The notes under the pieces were generated by a model. It was not told the DNA's origin and ran no database searches. It saw only the letters and a list, made by a program, of their open reading frames with translations. Source: Lachnospiraceae bacterium (GTDB lineage: Bacteria > Bacillota > Clostridia > Lachnospirales > Lachnospiraceae). From it: a stretch of DNA of 5,478 bases. The stretch lies in contig JAFUWM010000117.1 in the NCBI GenBank assembly GCA_017483425.1, positions 1 to 5,478 of the forward strand, given 5' to 3'. A program made the position numbers and the translations under genes. Below, one piece after another: positions 1 to 5,248 of the stretch; position 1 is the stretch's first letter; each line of letters opens with the position of its first letter.

Positions 1-165
1 AAGACCAACAACAGCCCCCTCATTCGAAACACCGTATAGCAAGGCTCCTCCAAAAGTATTAGCAAAAGCGCTGACGCTTTTGCACCAGCTCTTAGGTTTC
101 TTTTCTTCCAACACAAGCTTTTTATCGTATTCCGTCGCTTCGCCTATCAGTTTTTTTATATCCAT
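1..165 (-). CDS. AlbA_2-domain (Schlafen-type/divergent AAA) nucleic-acid-binding protein, N-terminal part only
   Basis: The first 55 residues of a protein that continues beyond the window. It starts MDIKKLIGEATEYDKK and continues with EEKKPKSWCKSVSAFANTFGG (residues about 20-40) and ALLYGVSNEGAVVGL. A charged E-x-K segment followed by K-x-x-x-AFANTxGG and a hydrophobic-(F/Y)GV-x-(D/N)-x-G-x-(V/I)-x-G-L strand-turn is the hallmark of the AlbA_2 domain (Pfam AlbA_2, once called AAA_4). Such proteins often carry C-terminal ATPase-like and winged-helix regions and are loosely annotated as transcriptional regulators or RecG-like helicases; which of these applies cannot be seen here. The start has a strong ribosome binding site. 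The gene follows clpA by 53 bp with no terminator between them, so it is probably read from the clpSA transcript. Its biological role is unknown. Confidence 0.8.
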   Translation of the reverse strand, partial: MDIKKLIGEATEYDKKLVLEEKKPKSWCKSVSAFANTFGGALLYGVSNEGAVVGL

Positions 166-170
166 ATTTG

Positions 171-217
171 AACACCCCTCCTTAAATATACCGATTTACA
201 TCATGTATACGGGTGCT
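171..217 (-). promoter_or_regulatory. Possible stem masking the ribosome binding site of the downstream gene
   Basis: On the minus strand AGCACCC (217-211), right after the clpA stop, can pair over 7 bp (one G-U) with GGGTGTT (177-171), which contains the end of the AAGGAGGGG site. A short inner stem pairs TATAC (209-205) with GTATA (191-187) around a 13-nt loop. No T run follows, so it is not a terminator. The stability is modest and the role is inferred. Confidence 0.25.
175..183 (-). promoter_or_regulatory. Strong ribosome binding site of the AlbA_2-domain gene
   Basis: AAGGAGGGG on the minus strand precedes the ATG at 165 by 9 nt. It sits in the 53-bp gap after clpA and settles the start of the partial gene at the window's left edge. 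Confidence 0.8.
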
Positions 218-218
218 G

Positions 219-2456
219 TCATTGTACTTGTAGCAAGGCATTGATACCGGTAACAAACGCATTATCCTTTGCACTGAGCTTAAGCTTTCCTCCGTTCTTC
301 AATCTGCCAAACAGGATATCATCCACAAACAGTGGCTTGATATCGTTACGTATCAGACGGTCTATCTCTCTGGCGCCGTATTCCCTGCTTATCCCTTTTT
401 TCTTTATTAGCTTTAAGGCAGTCTCATCCGCAGTGAATTCGATATGCTTTTCTTTCAGCATCTCTTTCAATTCATCCAGCTTCTTTTGAATTATCCGGTC
501 AGCCATATCTTCATCCATGCCCCTGAATACCACGATCCGGTTCAAGCGGTTCCTGAATTCAGGCTGGAATACACGCTTTACCTCCTCCATGATGGCGCTT
601 TCATCCTGGTCACCGCTTAGAAATCCTATGCCCTGCTTTCCAATGCGGCTTGCTCCGGCATTTGATGTCATTATCACTATCACATTCCTGAAATCCGCTT
701 TTCTTCCCTGATTGTCTGTCAATGTGGCATAGTCCATGATGGATAAAAGGACATTATAGATATCAGCATGGGCTTTTTCTATCTCATCAAGAAGAAGTAC
801 ACAGTGCGGATTCTTACGGATTCCCTCGGTAAGAAGTCCTCCTTCCTCATACCCAACGTATCCCGCAGGCGCTCCTATAAGCTTTGCCACGGCATGCTTT
901 TCCTCATACTCGCTCATATCAAATCTAAGGAGCCTGATCCCCATCTCGTCGGCTAGGCTTCTGGCAACCTCGGTCTTTCCTACTCCGGTCGGTCCCACAA
1001 AAAGCAGACTGGCCAGCGGCTTATCATTCTCCAAAAGACCCGCTCTTGAAAACTTTATCGCGTTCACTGCATGGGATATTGCCTCATCCTGCCCGAAGAT
1101 CTTCGTCTTTATACGCTCTTCGAGAGTAGCAAGGCCATCATTTTCATCGGTTCTGACTGTCTCTACGGGCACACGGCATATCTTTGTAAGTACTCCGGCT
1201 ACAGTATCCTTATCAACCGGCTGCGGATCCTCGCCGACAGGATTGAGCTTCCTGTATGCGCCTGCTTCGTCTATCAGATCTATGGCTTTATCGGGAAGAA
1301 ATCTCTCATTGATATACTTTGCACTCATTGAGACAGCATACTCGATTACGCCGTTTTCATATCTCACCCCGTGATATGCTTCGTATTTTTCTTTTAAGCC
1401 TTTCAGGATATCTATCGTCTCTTCTTCCGAGGGCTCCCTGATCTCTATATTCTGAAAACGTCTGATCACGCCCCTGTTCTTTTCAAAATGCTTCTTGTAC
1501 TCGTCATATGTAGTAGCGCCTATAAACCTGATATGGTCATCATGAAGATATGGCTTCAGCATGTTTGACGCATCATATGAGCTCTCTCCTACCGCGCCCG
1601 CTCCGGTGAGATTGTGTATCTCGTCTATGAAGATAATGGGCTGCTTTTCTTTGCCTATTTTCTTCAGTACCTTTTTCAGTTTCTTTTCAAAATCTCCTCT
1701 ATACTGAGTACCGGAAAGCATGCTTCCAAGATCCAGTTCATATATGCGGCTCTCTGACAGGATATCCGGCGCCTCCCCGGCATTTATTCTCTGAGCCAGT
1801 CCGTACACCAGCGCGGTTTTTCCTACCCCCGGTTCTCCGATATACAGTGGGTTATTTTTGTCCTTTCTGCAGAGTATCTGTATAGTCCTTTCCAGCTCGT
1901 CCTCTCTTCCAATAAGCGGATTGGCACTGTCTGCGATATCATTAAGGCATAGATACGCATCCTTCCATCCCGGAGCTGCCTCTGTCTGCTGCTCATCCCG
2001 ACCCACTTCAAGAGGTCCCTCCTCATCTTCATCATCCACCGGAGGTCGCAGTTCTTCCAAAAGATCGATCTCTTCTATCCCCATTTGACGGAGATAATAC
2101 ACGGCATGACTGTCTTTCAGCTGCCAGATGCCGTGTATTATATGCGCTATATCGATATCATCGCGCCCACTATTTGCCGCGGTAGCCGCAGCATATGTAA
2201 ATATATACGTTGTTCCGTCAGAGATTTCGGGATCTGAATCAACCTTGTCTATATAATTATCCGCAAAATCTGTGAGATCCCTTTTAAGGGAATCGGTATC
2301 AGCCCCGCATTCCAGCAGTGCCACGTTGAAATCTTCGTCATCACACAGAGCCAGAAGTATTATCTCCGGCGTTACATATTCAAGCTTATTCCGGGCGGCA
2401 TATTCAAATGCCCTGTCTAATGTTTTCGTTACAGACTCGTTGCCTTTTATCATCAT
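219..2456 (-). CDS. clpA: ATP-dependent Clp protease ATP-binding subunit ClpA
   Basis: This 745-residue double-AAA+ unfoldase is close to the size of E. coli ClpA. As a hexamer it unfolds substrates and threads them into ClpP. Residues 1 to about 125 form the Clp-N double repeat that docks ClpS, followed by an acidic linker (DDEDEEG). The first AAA+ module has Walker A GEPGVGKT (207-214), a GTQYRGDFEKK pore-loop region and Walker B with D278-E279. The second has Walker A GPTGVGKT (488-495), pore loop GYVG, and Walker B with D557-E558. IGF (610-612) in GKQGIGFLSG matches the ClpP-docking loop, so this is a protease partner rather than a ClpB disaggregase. No coiled-coil middle domain separates the two modules, which excludes ClpC and ClpB. 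It overlaps clpS by 4 bp, and the product may start at the second Met. clpP is not in the window. All ATPase motifs look intact. Confidence 0.96.
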   Translation of the reverse strand: MMIKGNESVTKTLDRAFEYAARNKLEYVTPEIILLALCDDEDFNVALLECGADTDSLKRDLTDFADNYIDKVDSDPEISDGTTYIFTYAAATAANSGRDDIDIAHIIHGIWQLKDSHAVYYLRQMGIEEIDLLEELRPPVDDEDEEGPLEVGRDEQQTEAAPGWKDAYLCLNDIADSANPLIGREDELERTIQILCRKDKNNPLYIGEPGVGKTALVYGLAQRINAGEAPDILSESRIYELDLGSMLSGTQYRGDFEKKLKKVLKKIGKEKQPIIFIDEIHNLTGAGAVGESSYDASNMLKPYLHDDHIRFIGATTYDEYKKHFEKNRGVIRRFQNIEIREPSEEETIDILKGLKEKYEAYHGVRYENGVIEYAVSMSAKYINERFLPDKAIDLIDEAGAYRKLNPVGEDPQPVDKDTVAGVLTKICRVPVETVRTDENDGLATLEERIKTKIFGQDEAISHAVNAIKFSRAGLLENDKPLASLLFVGPTGVGKTEVARSLADEMGIRLLRFDMSEYEEKHAVAKLIGAPAGYVGYEEGGLLTEGIRKNPHCVLLLDEIEKAHADIYNVLLSIMDYATLTDNQGRKADFRNVIVIMTSNAGASRIGKQGIGFLSGDQDESAIMEEVKRVFQPEFRNRLNRIVVFRGMDEDMADRIIQKKLDELKEMLKEKHIEFTADETALKLIKKKGISREYGAREIDRLIRNDIKPLFVDDILFGRLKNGGKLKLSAKDNAFVTGINALLQVQ

Positions 2457-2755
2457 GCCTCCCGTATGGTCATCTTAAAAGGGAATCCGTTTTCCTTGGC
2501 CAGTGACATTGCCTTGCCAGTCTTTGTTACCGCGATATCGTATGCGTACCGGCCTACGACAGCGCTGCCCTTGTTATGTACGTCAAGCATAAGAGCCTCT
2601 GCCGCCGCATGGTCTTTATGGAAAATGCTTTTTAATACTTCCACGACAAATTCCATCGTCGTAAAGTCGTCATTATGCATCACAACCTCATACAGCTTTG
2701 GTTCCTTTACCTTATCTGATGTTCTTTCCTTTGTACTGCCCTGCGTAGCTGACAT
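2453..2755 (-). CDS. clpS: ATP-dependent Clp protease adaptor ClpS
   Basis: This 100-residue cytoplasmic adaptor recognises proteins with destabilising N-terminal residues and hands them to ClpA for degradation by ClpAP. After a polar, probably flexible N-terminal tail (1-18), the folded core starts PKLYEVVMHNDDFTTMEFVVEVL. The residues that line the N-degron pocket in characterised ClpS are present: N28 and D29 in the HNDD motif, H60 in DVHNKG, and a gate-position M34. The C-terminal part, YDIAVTKTGKAMSLAKENGFPFKMTI, has the usual helix and the G-x-P turn. Length is normal for the family. The stop codon overlaps the clpA start as ATGA, so adaptor and unfoldase are translationally coupled, which strongly supports both calls. 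The gene is preceded by a structured 178-bp leader that is the likely point of control for clpSA. Confidence 0.95.
   Translation of the reverse strand: MSATQGSTKERTSDKVKEPKLYEVVMHNDDFTTMEFVVEVLKSIFHKDHAAAEALMLDVHNKGSAVVGRYAYDIAVTKTGKAMSLAKENGFPFKMTIREA
2459..2464 (-). promoter_or_regulatory. clpA ribosome binding site, misplaced for the first ATG
   Basis: The minus strand reads GGGAGG, C, then ATGATG. The purine tract, inside the clpS coding end, leaves only 1 nt before the first ATG (2456) and 4 nt before the second (2453). The second ATG, or reinitiation by ribosomes finishing clpS, is therefore the more likely route of initiation. The two starts differ by one residue. Confidence 0.55.
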
Positions 2756-2760
2756 TTATG

Positions 2761-2766
2761 CTCCTC
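2761..2766 (-). promoter_or_regulatory. Ribosome binding site of clpS
   Basis: GAGGAG on the minus strand lies 5 nt before the clpS ATG at 2755. A TAA immediately precedes that ATG in frame (2758-2756), so no in-frame start further upstream is possible. Together these fix the clpS start. Confidence 0.8.
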
Positions 2767-2787
2767 TTCGTTCCTGCGCACCTTGTG

Positions 2788-2817
2788 TCACTGGAATATA
2801 TTCCTGTCATTGCACAT
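2788..2817 (-). CDS. Candidate nine-codon leader ORF upstream of clpS
   Basis: ATG at 2817 opens a frame reading MCNDRNIFQ and ends at TGA (2790-2788). AGGAGG at 2830-2825 lies exactly 7 nt before the ATG, a better Shine-Dalgarno than those of clpS or trpE, and it lies within the 3' arm of the hairpin at 2824-2856. The peptide shows no run of a regulatory amino acid, so an attenuator of the classic amino-acid type is not supported. It may be a regulatory upstream ORF, or a chance ATG after a terminator stem that happens to be purine rich. No homology can be judged at this length. Confidence 0.25.
   Translation of the reverse strand: MCNDRNIFQ
2793..2804. repeat. 12-bp perfect palindrome GGAATATATTCC
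   Basis: The sequence GGAATATATTCC equals its own reverse complement. It lies 37 nt upstream of the clpS ATG, inside the nine-codon reading frame. On the plus strand it is flanked by TGTCA on both sides in direct orientation (2786-2790 and 2805-2809). It could bind a dimeric repressor in the leader. With no loop it would not make a stable RNA hairpin. I do not recognise it as the site of a known regulator. Confidence 0.4.
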
Positions 2818-2823
2818 CAGAAA

Positions 2824-2856
2824 ACCTCCTGCTATATCCATTGTACGGCAGGAGGT
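2824..2856 (-). terminator. Perfect 9-bp hairpin: weak terminator or Shine-Dalgarno-masking structure
   Basis: On the minus strand ACCTCCTGC (2856-2848) is followed by a 15-nt loop and GCAGGAGGT (2832-2824), an exact inverted repeat, then TTTTCTG. Placed between the SIMPL gene and clpS, it could end transcription of the trpE block. However, the T run is only four long and the loop is large, so it would be a weak intrinsic terminator. The 3' arm holds AGGAGG 7 nt before an ATG, and the 5' arm holds ACCTCCT, the core of the 16S rRNA anti-Shine-Dalgarno, so a translational role is equally possible. The inverted repeat is certain; the function is not. Confidence 0.4.
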
Positions 2857-2886
2857 ATATATACAGTCATTGACCTGATAGTTAAA
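2856..2886 (-). promoter_or_regulatory. Candidate clpS promoter (weak)
   Basis: On the minus strand TATATA at 2861-2856 (or the overlapping copy at 2863-2858) could be a -10 element. TTAACT at 2885-2880 with an 18-nt spacer, or TTTAAC at 2886-2881 with 17 nt, could be the -35. Both -35 matches to TTGACA are poor (four and three of six). Transcription would begin near 2850, inside the 5' arm of the hairpin. The call depends mainly on position and A+T richness in the only gap upstream of clpS. Confidence 0.2.
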
Positions 2887-2933
2887 TATACTGTTTTCAA
2901 CCGTTATCAGTGGAAGAGCCGGAATAATCTTTA

Positions 2934-3761
2934 TTATTTCAGTTCATATTCCAGTTTGACTGTGATGGACGCGGTCTTCCATCTCGAACTTGTGTCAAAG
3001 GCTCCGTCATAGGTATAATCCTGCGTGCCGGAATTCTTTGCGGTGATCTGGAATACTCCCAGACTGGACTGTACCAGTCTGTCAGGAACTGCTCCCGCAG
3101 CCTCAGATATGATGTTTATCCTGTCGCGTGCGTTCTCCGTAGCCTTACCTATGAGGTCAAGTTTTACGTCGTCAAGCGTAGTGCAGTAATACTCCGGCAG
3201 ATCGGAATCAAATTCGATCCCTGATTCAATTAGATCCGTCACGTCTCTGGATACCTTATCTACTTTGTCTATATCGTTTGATGTGACCGTGATTGTCTGC
3301 CAGAGATCGTACCCGTCAAACTCGGAATACCTGAAATCTCCGGTGTCACTGTACACATCTTTCTCCGCCTGACGCACCGATATGGCGCTAAGCACTATCT
3401 CGTCATCCTTTATTCCATTCTGCGTCAGGTATTTCTTCACGCTGGCAGCGTCGCTCTTTATCTGCCTGAACGCCTCATCGGTAGTATATGCGTGCGTGTT
3501 GAACGTACCGCGCCATATAATGAGATCGGACTCAAAATCAACGCTCGCAGAGCCTGTGGCCGTCACAGTATGGCTCTCTACGGAATGAAACCTTGACAAT
3601 CCGTAAGCAAGCATAGCCGCAGCCGCGACCATAGCTATACCTATGATAAAAGCGGACAGCACCCGTGACACTCCCCCGCCTCCGCAATGCTTCCTGCCGC
3701 TTTCCATATTAATTGTTTCGTTGCTCTGTCCTTCCATAACTGCGTCCCCCATACAAATCAT
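2934..3761 (-). CDS. Membrane-anchored SIMPL-domain (DUF541) protein
   Basis: From the ATG at 3761 the protein has 275 residues. A polar N-terminus with RKH and a run of four glycines (27-30) precedes one hydrophobic segment (about 34-55, VLSAFIIGIAMVAAAAMLAYGL). The rest, about 65-275, has the SIMPL/DUF541 pattern: VTATGSASVDFESDLIIWRGTF, then a helix with an NGIKDDEI turn, a DGYDLWQTITVTS strand, a helical KATENARDRINIISEAAGAVPDRL stretch and a closing ITVKLEYELK. Basic residues ahead of the segment predict an anchored protein with the domain outside the cell. There is no lipobox. SIMPL proteins are poorly understood; some relate to oxidative stress or surface functions, so no specific role is assigned. 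I chose this start because its ATG overlaps the trpE stop as ATGA and GGAAGAG lies 8 nt upstream. An alternative ATG at 3737 follows a GGGGGA site. The frame is also open to an ATG at 3821, which would overlap trpE by 64 bp and is unlikely. Confidence 0.85.
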   Translation of the reverse strand: MICMGDAVMEGQSNETINMESGRKHCGGGGVSRVLSAFIIGIAMVAAAAMLAYGLSRFHSVESHTVTATGSASVDFESDLIIWRGTFNTHAYTTDEAFRQIKSDAASVKKYLTQNGIKDDEIVLSAISVRQAEKDVYSDTGDFRYSEFDGYDLWQTITVTSNDIDKVDKVSRDVTDLIESGIEFDSDLPEYYCTTLDDVKLDLIGKATENARDRINIISEAAGAVPDRLVQSSLGVFQITAKNSGTQDYTYDGAFDTSSRWKTASITVKLEYELK

Positions 3762-5233
3762 TCCGCTATCTCTTCCGCTGCCTGTATCGCTTCCACTACC
3801 GCGCGTGCCTTGTTCCTGCATTCCGCGTATTCCTTCTCCGCCACGGAATCAGCAACTATACCGGCTCCGGATCTTACGAAAACTTTTCCCTTTCTCTTAT
3901 ACGCAAGCCGGATGGCAATGCAAACATCAAGGTTGCCCGTAAAGTCCACATAGCCTACCGCTCCGCCGTATATCCCCCTGCGGTCGCCTTCAAGTTCATC
4001 AATTATCTCCATGGCCCTTATCTTTGGCGCGCCCGAAAGGGTTCCTGCCGGAAGCACCGAATCCACGGCATCTATCGCGTGAAACTCAGGTCTGAGCTTT
4101 CCCTTTACCTCAGATCCTATATGCATCACATGAGAATACCTCTCGATGCACATATACTTTTCAACCTCAACGCTTCCAAACTCCGACAGCCGCCCCAGGT
4201 CATTGCGTCCGAGGTCAACGAGCATGTTGTGCTCTGCTCTTTCCTTCTCATCAGCAAGAAGCTCTCTTTCAAGCCTCATGTCCTCTTCATAATCGCGCCC
4301 TCTGGGTCTGGTACCCGCAAGCGGAAAAGTCCTGACTATGCCGTCCTCCACCTTTACGAGGGTTTCCGGAGAAGCTCCGGCCATTTCTATATCATCGCCT
4401 GAGAAAAAGAACATATACGGTGACGGATTCGTAGTCCTTAAAACCCTGTAGGTATCAAGCAGACTCCCCTCAAACTCCGCCTCCATGGGATTGGAGAATA
4501 CAAGCTGGAAAATATCGCCTTCATAGATATGATGTCTGATCTTTTCTATCTTCCCGGTAAACTCTTCCTCAGAAAGCTTTAGTTTCAGCTCACCTTTTAA
4601 GCGGCCTCTCTCATGCGGCCTGATACTTCCGTGCCGTACAAGCTCTTCCATGGTGTCAAGCTTCGATACGACTCTTTTATAGTCCTCTTCAATATCGTCA
4701 GCATGGATATTGGATATAAGCAGGATCTTCTGCCTGAAATTATCAAAACAGATGAGATCGTCAAAGAGCATAAGGTTTACATCATCAAACTGCTCTATGT
4801 CTTCACCCTTAAGTTTAAGGGATTTTTCCCCGTACTGCACATAGTCATAAGCAAAATATCCTACAAGCCCTCCTGTGAAAGAAGGAAGCCCCTCTATGCG
4901 CGGAGCCTTATTCTCCTCTATCAGCTCCCTTATACGCTTCCCCGGATGCTCTACGCGCTCCTCGGTTACATTGCCGTCCTTTATAACCTTTTGGATATGA
5001 TCCTTGCAGGATATCTCGACAGAGGGCTCATATCCCAAAAATGAATATCTTCCCCACTGTCTGCTGTCCTCCACGCTTTCAAGGAGGAAAGTATGCGAGC
5101 TGATGTTTAACAGTACCCTGAGCATCTCAACCGGTGTCCTCAGATCCGCCATAAGCTCTCTTACTACCGGTATCCTTTTATAACTGCCGCCAGCGGCAAT
5201 TTTTCTTATTTCTTCAAGTGATGTCTGTTTCAT
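3758..5233 (-). CDS. trpE: Anthranilate synthase component I (TrpE)
   Basis: The 491-residue protein is full length for clostridial TrpE. It makes anthranilate from chorismate with ammonia supplied by the TrpG glutaminase, the first committed step of tryptophan synthesis in the cytoplasm. The N-terminal domain carries LLES (residues 50-53) within LLESVEDSRQWGRYSFLG, the motif whose serine belongs to the tryptophan feedback site in characterised TrpE proteins, so allosteric inhibition is likely kept. The chorismate-binding domain shows IFQLVFSNP, PLAGTRPRG (304-312), HNMLVDLGRNDLGR with RNDLGR at 343-348, LPAGTLSGAPK (394-404) and RRGIYGGAVGYVDF. The LLES motif and the full set favour TrpE over PabB or isochorismate synthase. 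The start ATG is 15 nt after the preceding stop and has a modest AGGT site 4 nt upstream. The stop overlaps the next gene's ATG as ATGA. No trpG or leader attenuator is visible, because the upstream DNA is coding. Confidence 0.96.
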   Translation of the reverse strand: MKQTSLEEIRKIAAGGSYKRIPVVRELMADLRTPVEMLRVLLNISSHTFLLESVEDSRQWGRYSFLGYEPSVEISCKDHIQKVIKDGNVTEERVEHPGKRIRELIEENKAPRIEGLPSFTGGLVGYFAYDYVQYGEKSLKLKGEDIEQFDDVNLMLFDDLICFDNFRQKILLISNIHADDIEEDYKRVVSKLDTMEELVRHGSIRPHERGRLKGELKLKLSEEEFTGKIEKIRHHIYEGDIFQLVFSNPMEAEFEGSLLDTYRVLRTTNPSPYMFFFSGDDIEMAGASPETLVKVEDGIVRTFPLAGTRPRGRDYEEDMRLERELLADEKERAEHNMLVDLGRNDLGRLSEFGSVEVEKYMCIERYSHVMHIGSEVKGKLRPEFHAIDAVDSVLPAGTLSGAPKIRAMEIIDELEGDRRGIYGGAVGYVDFTGNLDVCIAIRLAYKRKGKVFVRSGAGIVADSVAEKEYAECRNKARAVVEAIQAAEEIAE

Positions 5234-5248
5234 AAATACCTGTATCTT

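Noticed and set aside
166..218. Terminator after clpA
   Set aside because: The possible stem in this gap is not followed by a T run and includes the ribosome binding site of the next gene.
1823..2088. Frames on both strands inside clpA (70 and 76 codons)
   Set aside because: Overlap with the conserved linker and first AAA+ module of ClpA; no start signals or recognisable protein features.
219..2456. Assignment of the unfoldase as ClpC or ClpB
   Set aside because: No coiled-coil middle domain lies between or within the AAA+ modules, the IGF docking loop is present, and the gene is coupled to clpS, all of which indicate ClpA.
2466..2873. A 135-codon plus-strand frame across clpS and its leader
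   Set aside because: Most of it is antisense to the well-supported clpS gene, its translation is low-complexity (Ser/Ala/Leu rich) without a recognisable domain, and no ribosome site precedes it.
2858..2880. CtsR-type operator (RGTCAAA direct repeat) in the clpS leader
   Set aside because: Minus-strand AGGTCAATGACTG holds one near-match half-site, but the second half-site matches only about three of seven positions, so a CtsR box is not supported.
4613..5044. A 143-codon plus-strand frame antisense to trpE
   Set aside because: It lies entirely inside trpE, whose conserved motifs are unmistakable. The hydrophobic translation is what the reverse strand of such coding sequence gives.
5081..5110. 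AAGGAGG followed by ATG on the plus strand
   Set aside because: It resembles a ribosome site but the frame ends after five codons and it is antisense to the LLES motif region of trpE.
5234..5248. Tryptophan attenuator or T-box ahead of trpE
   Set aside because: Only 15 nt separate trpE from the preceding gene, leaving no space for a leader; any such element would be upstream of the window.
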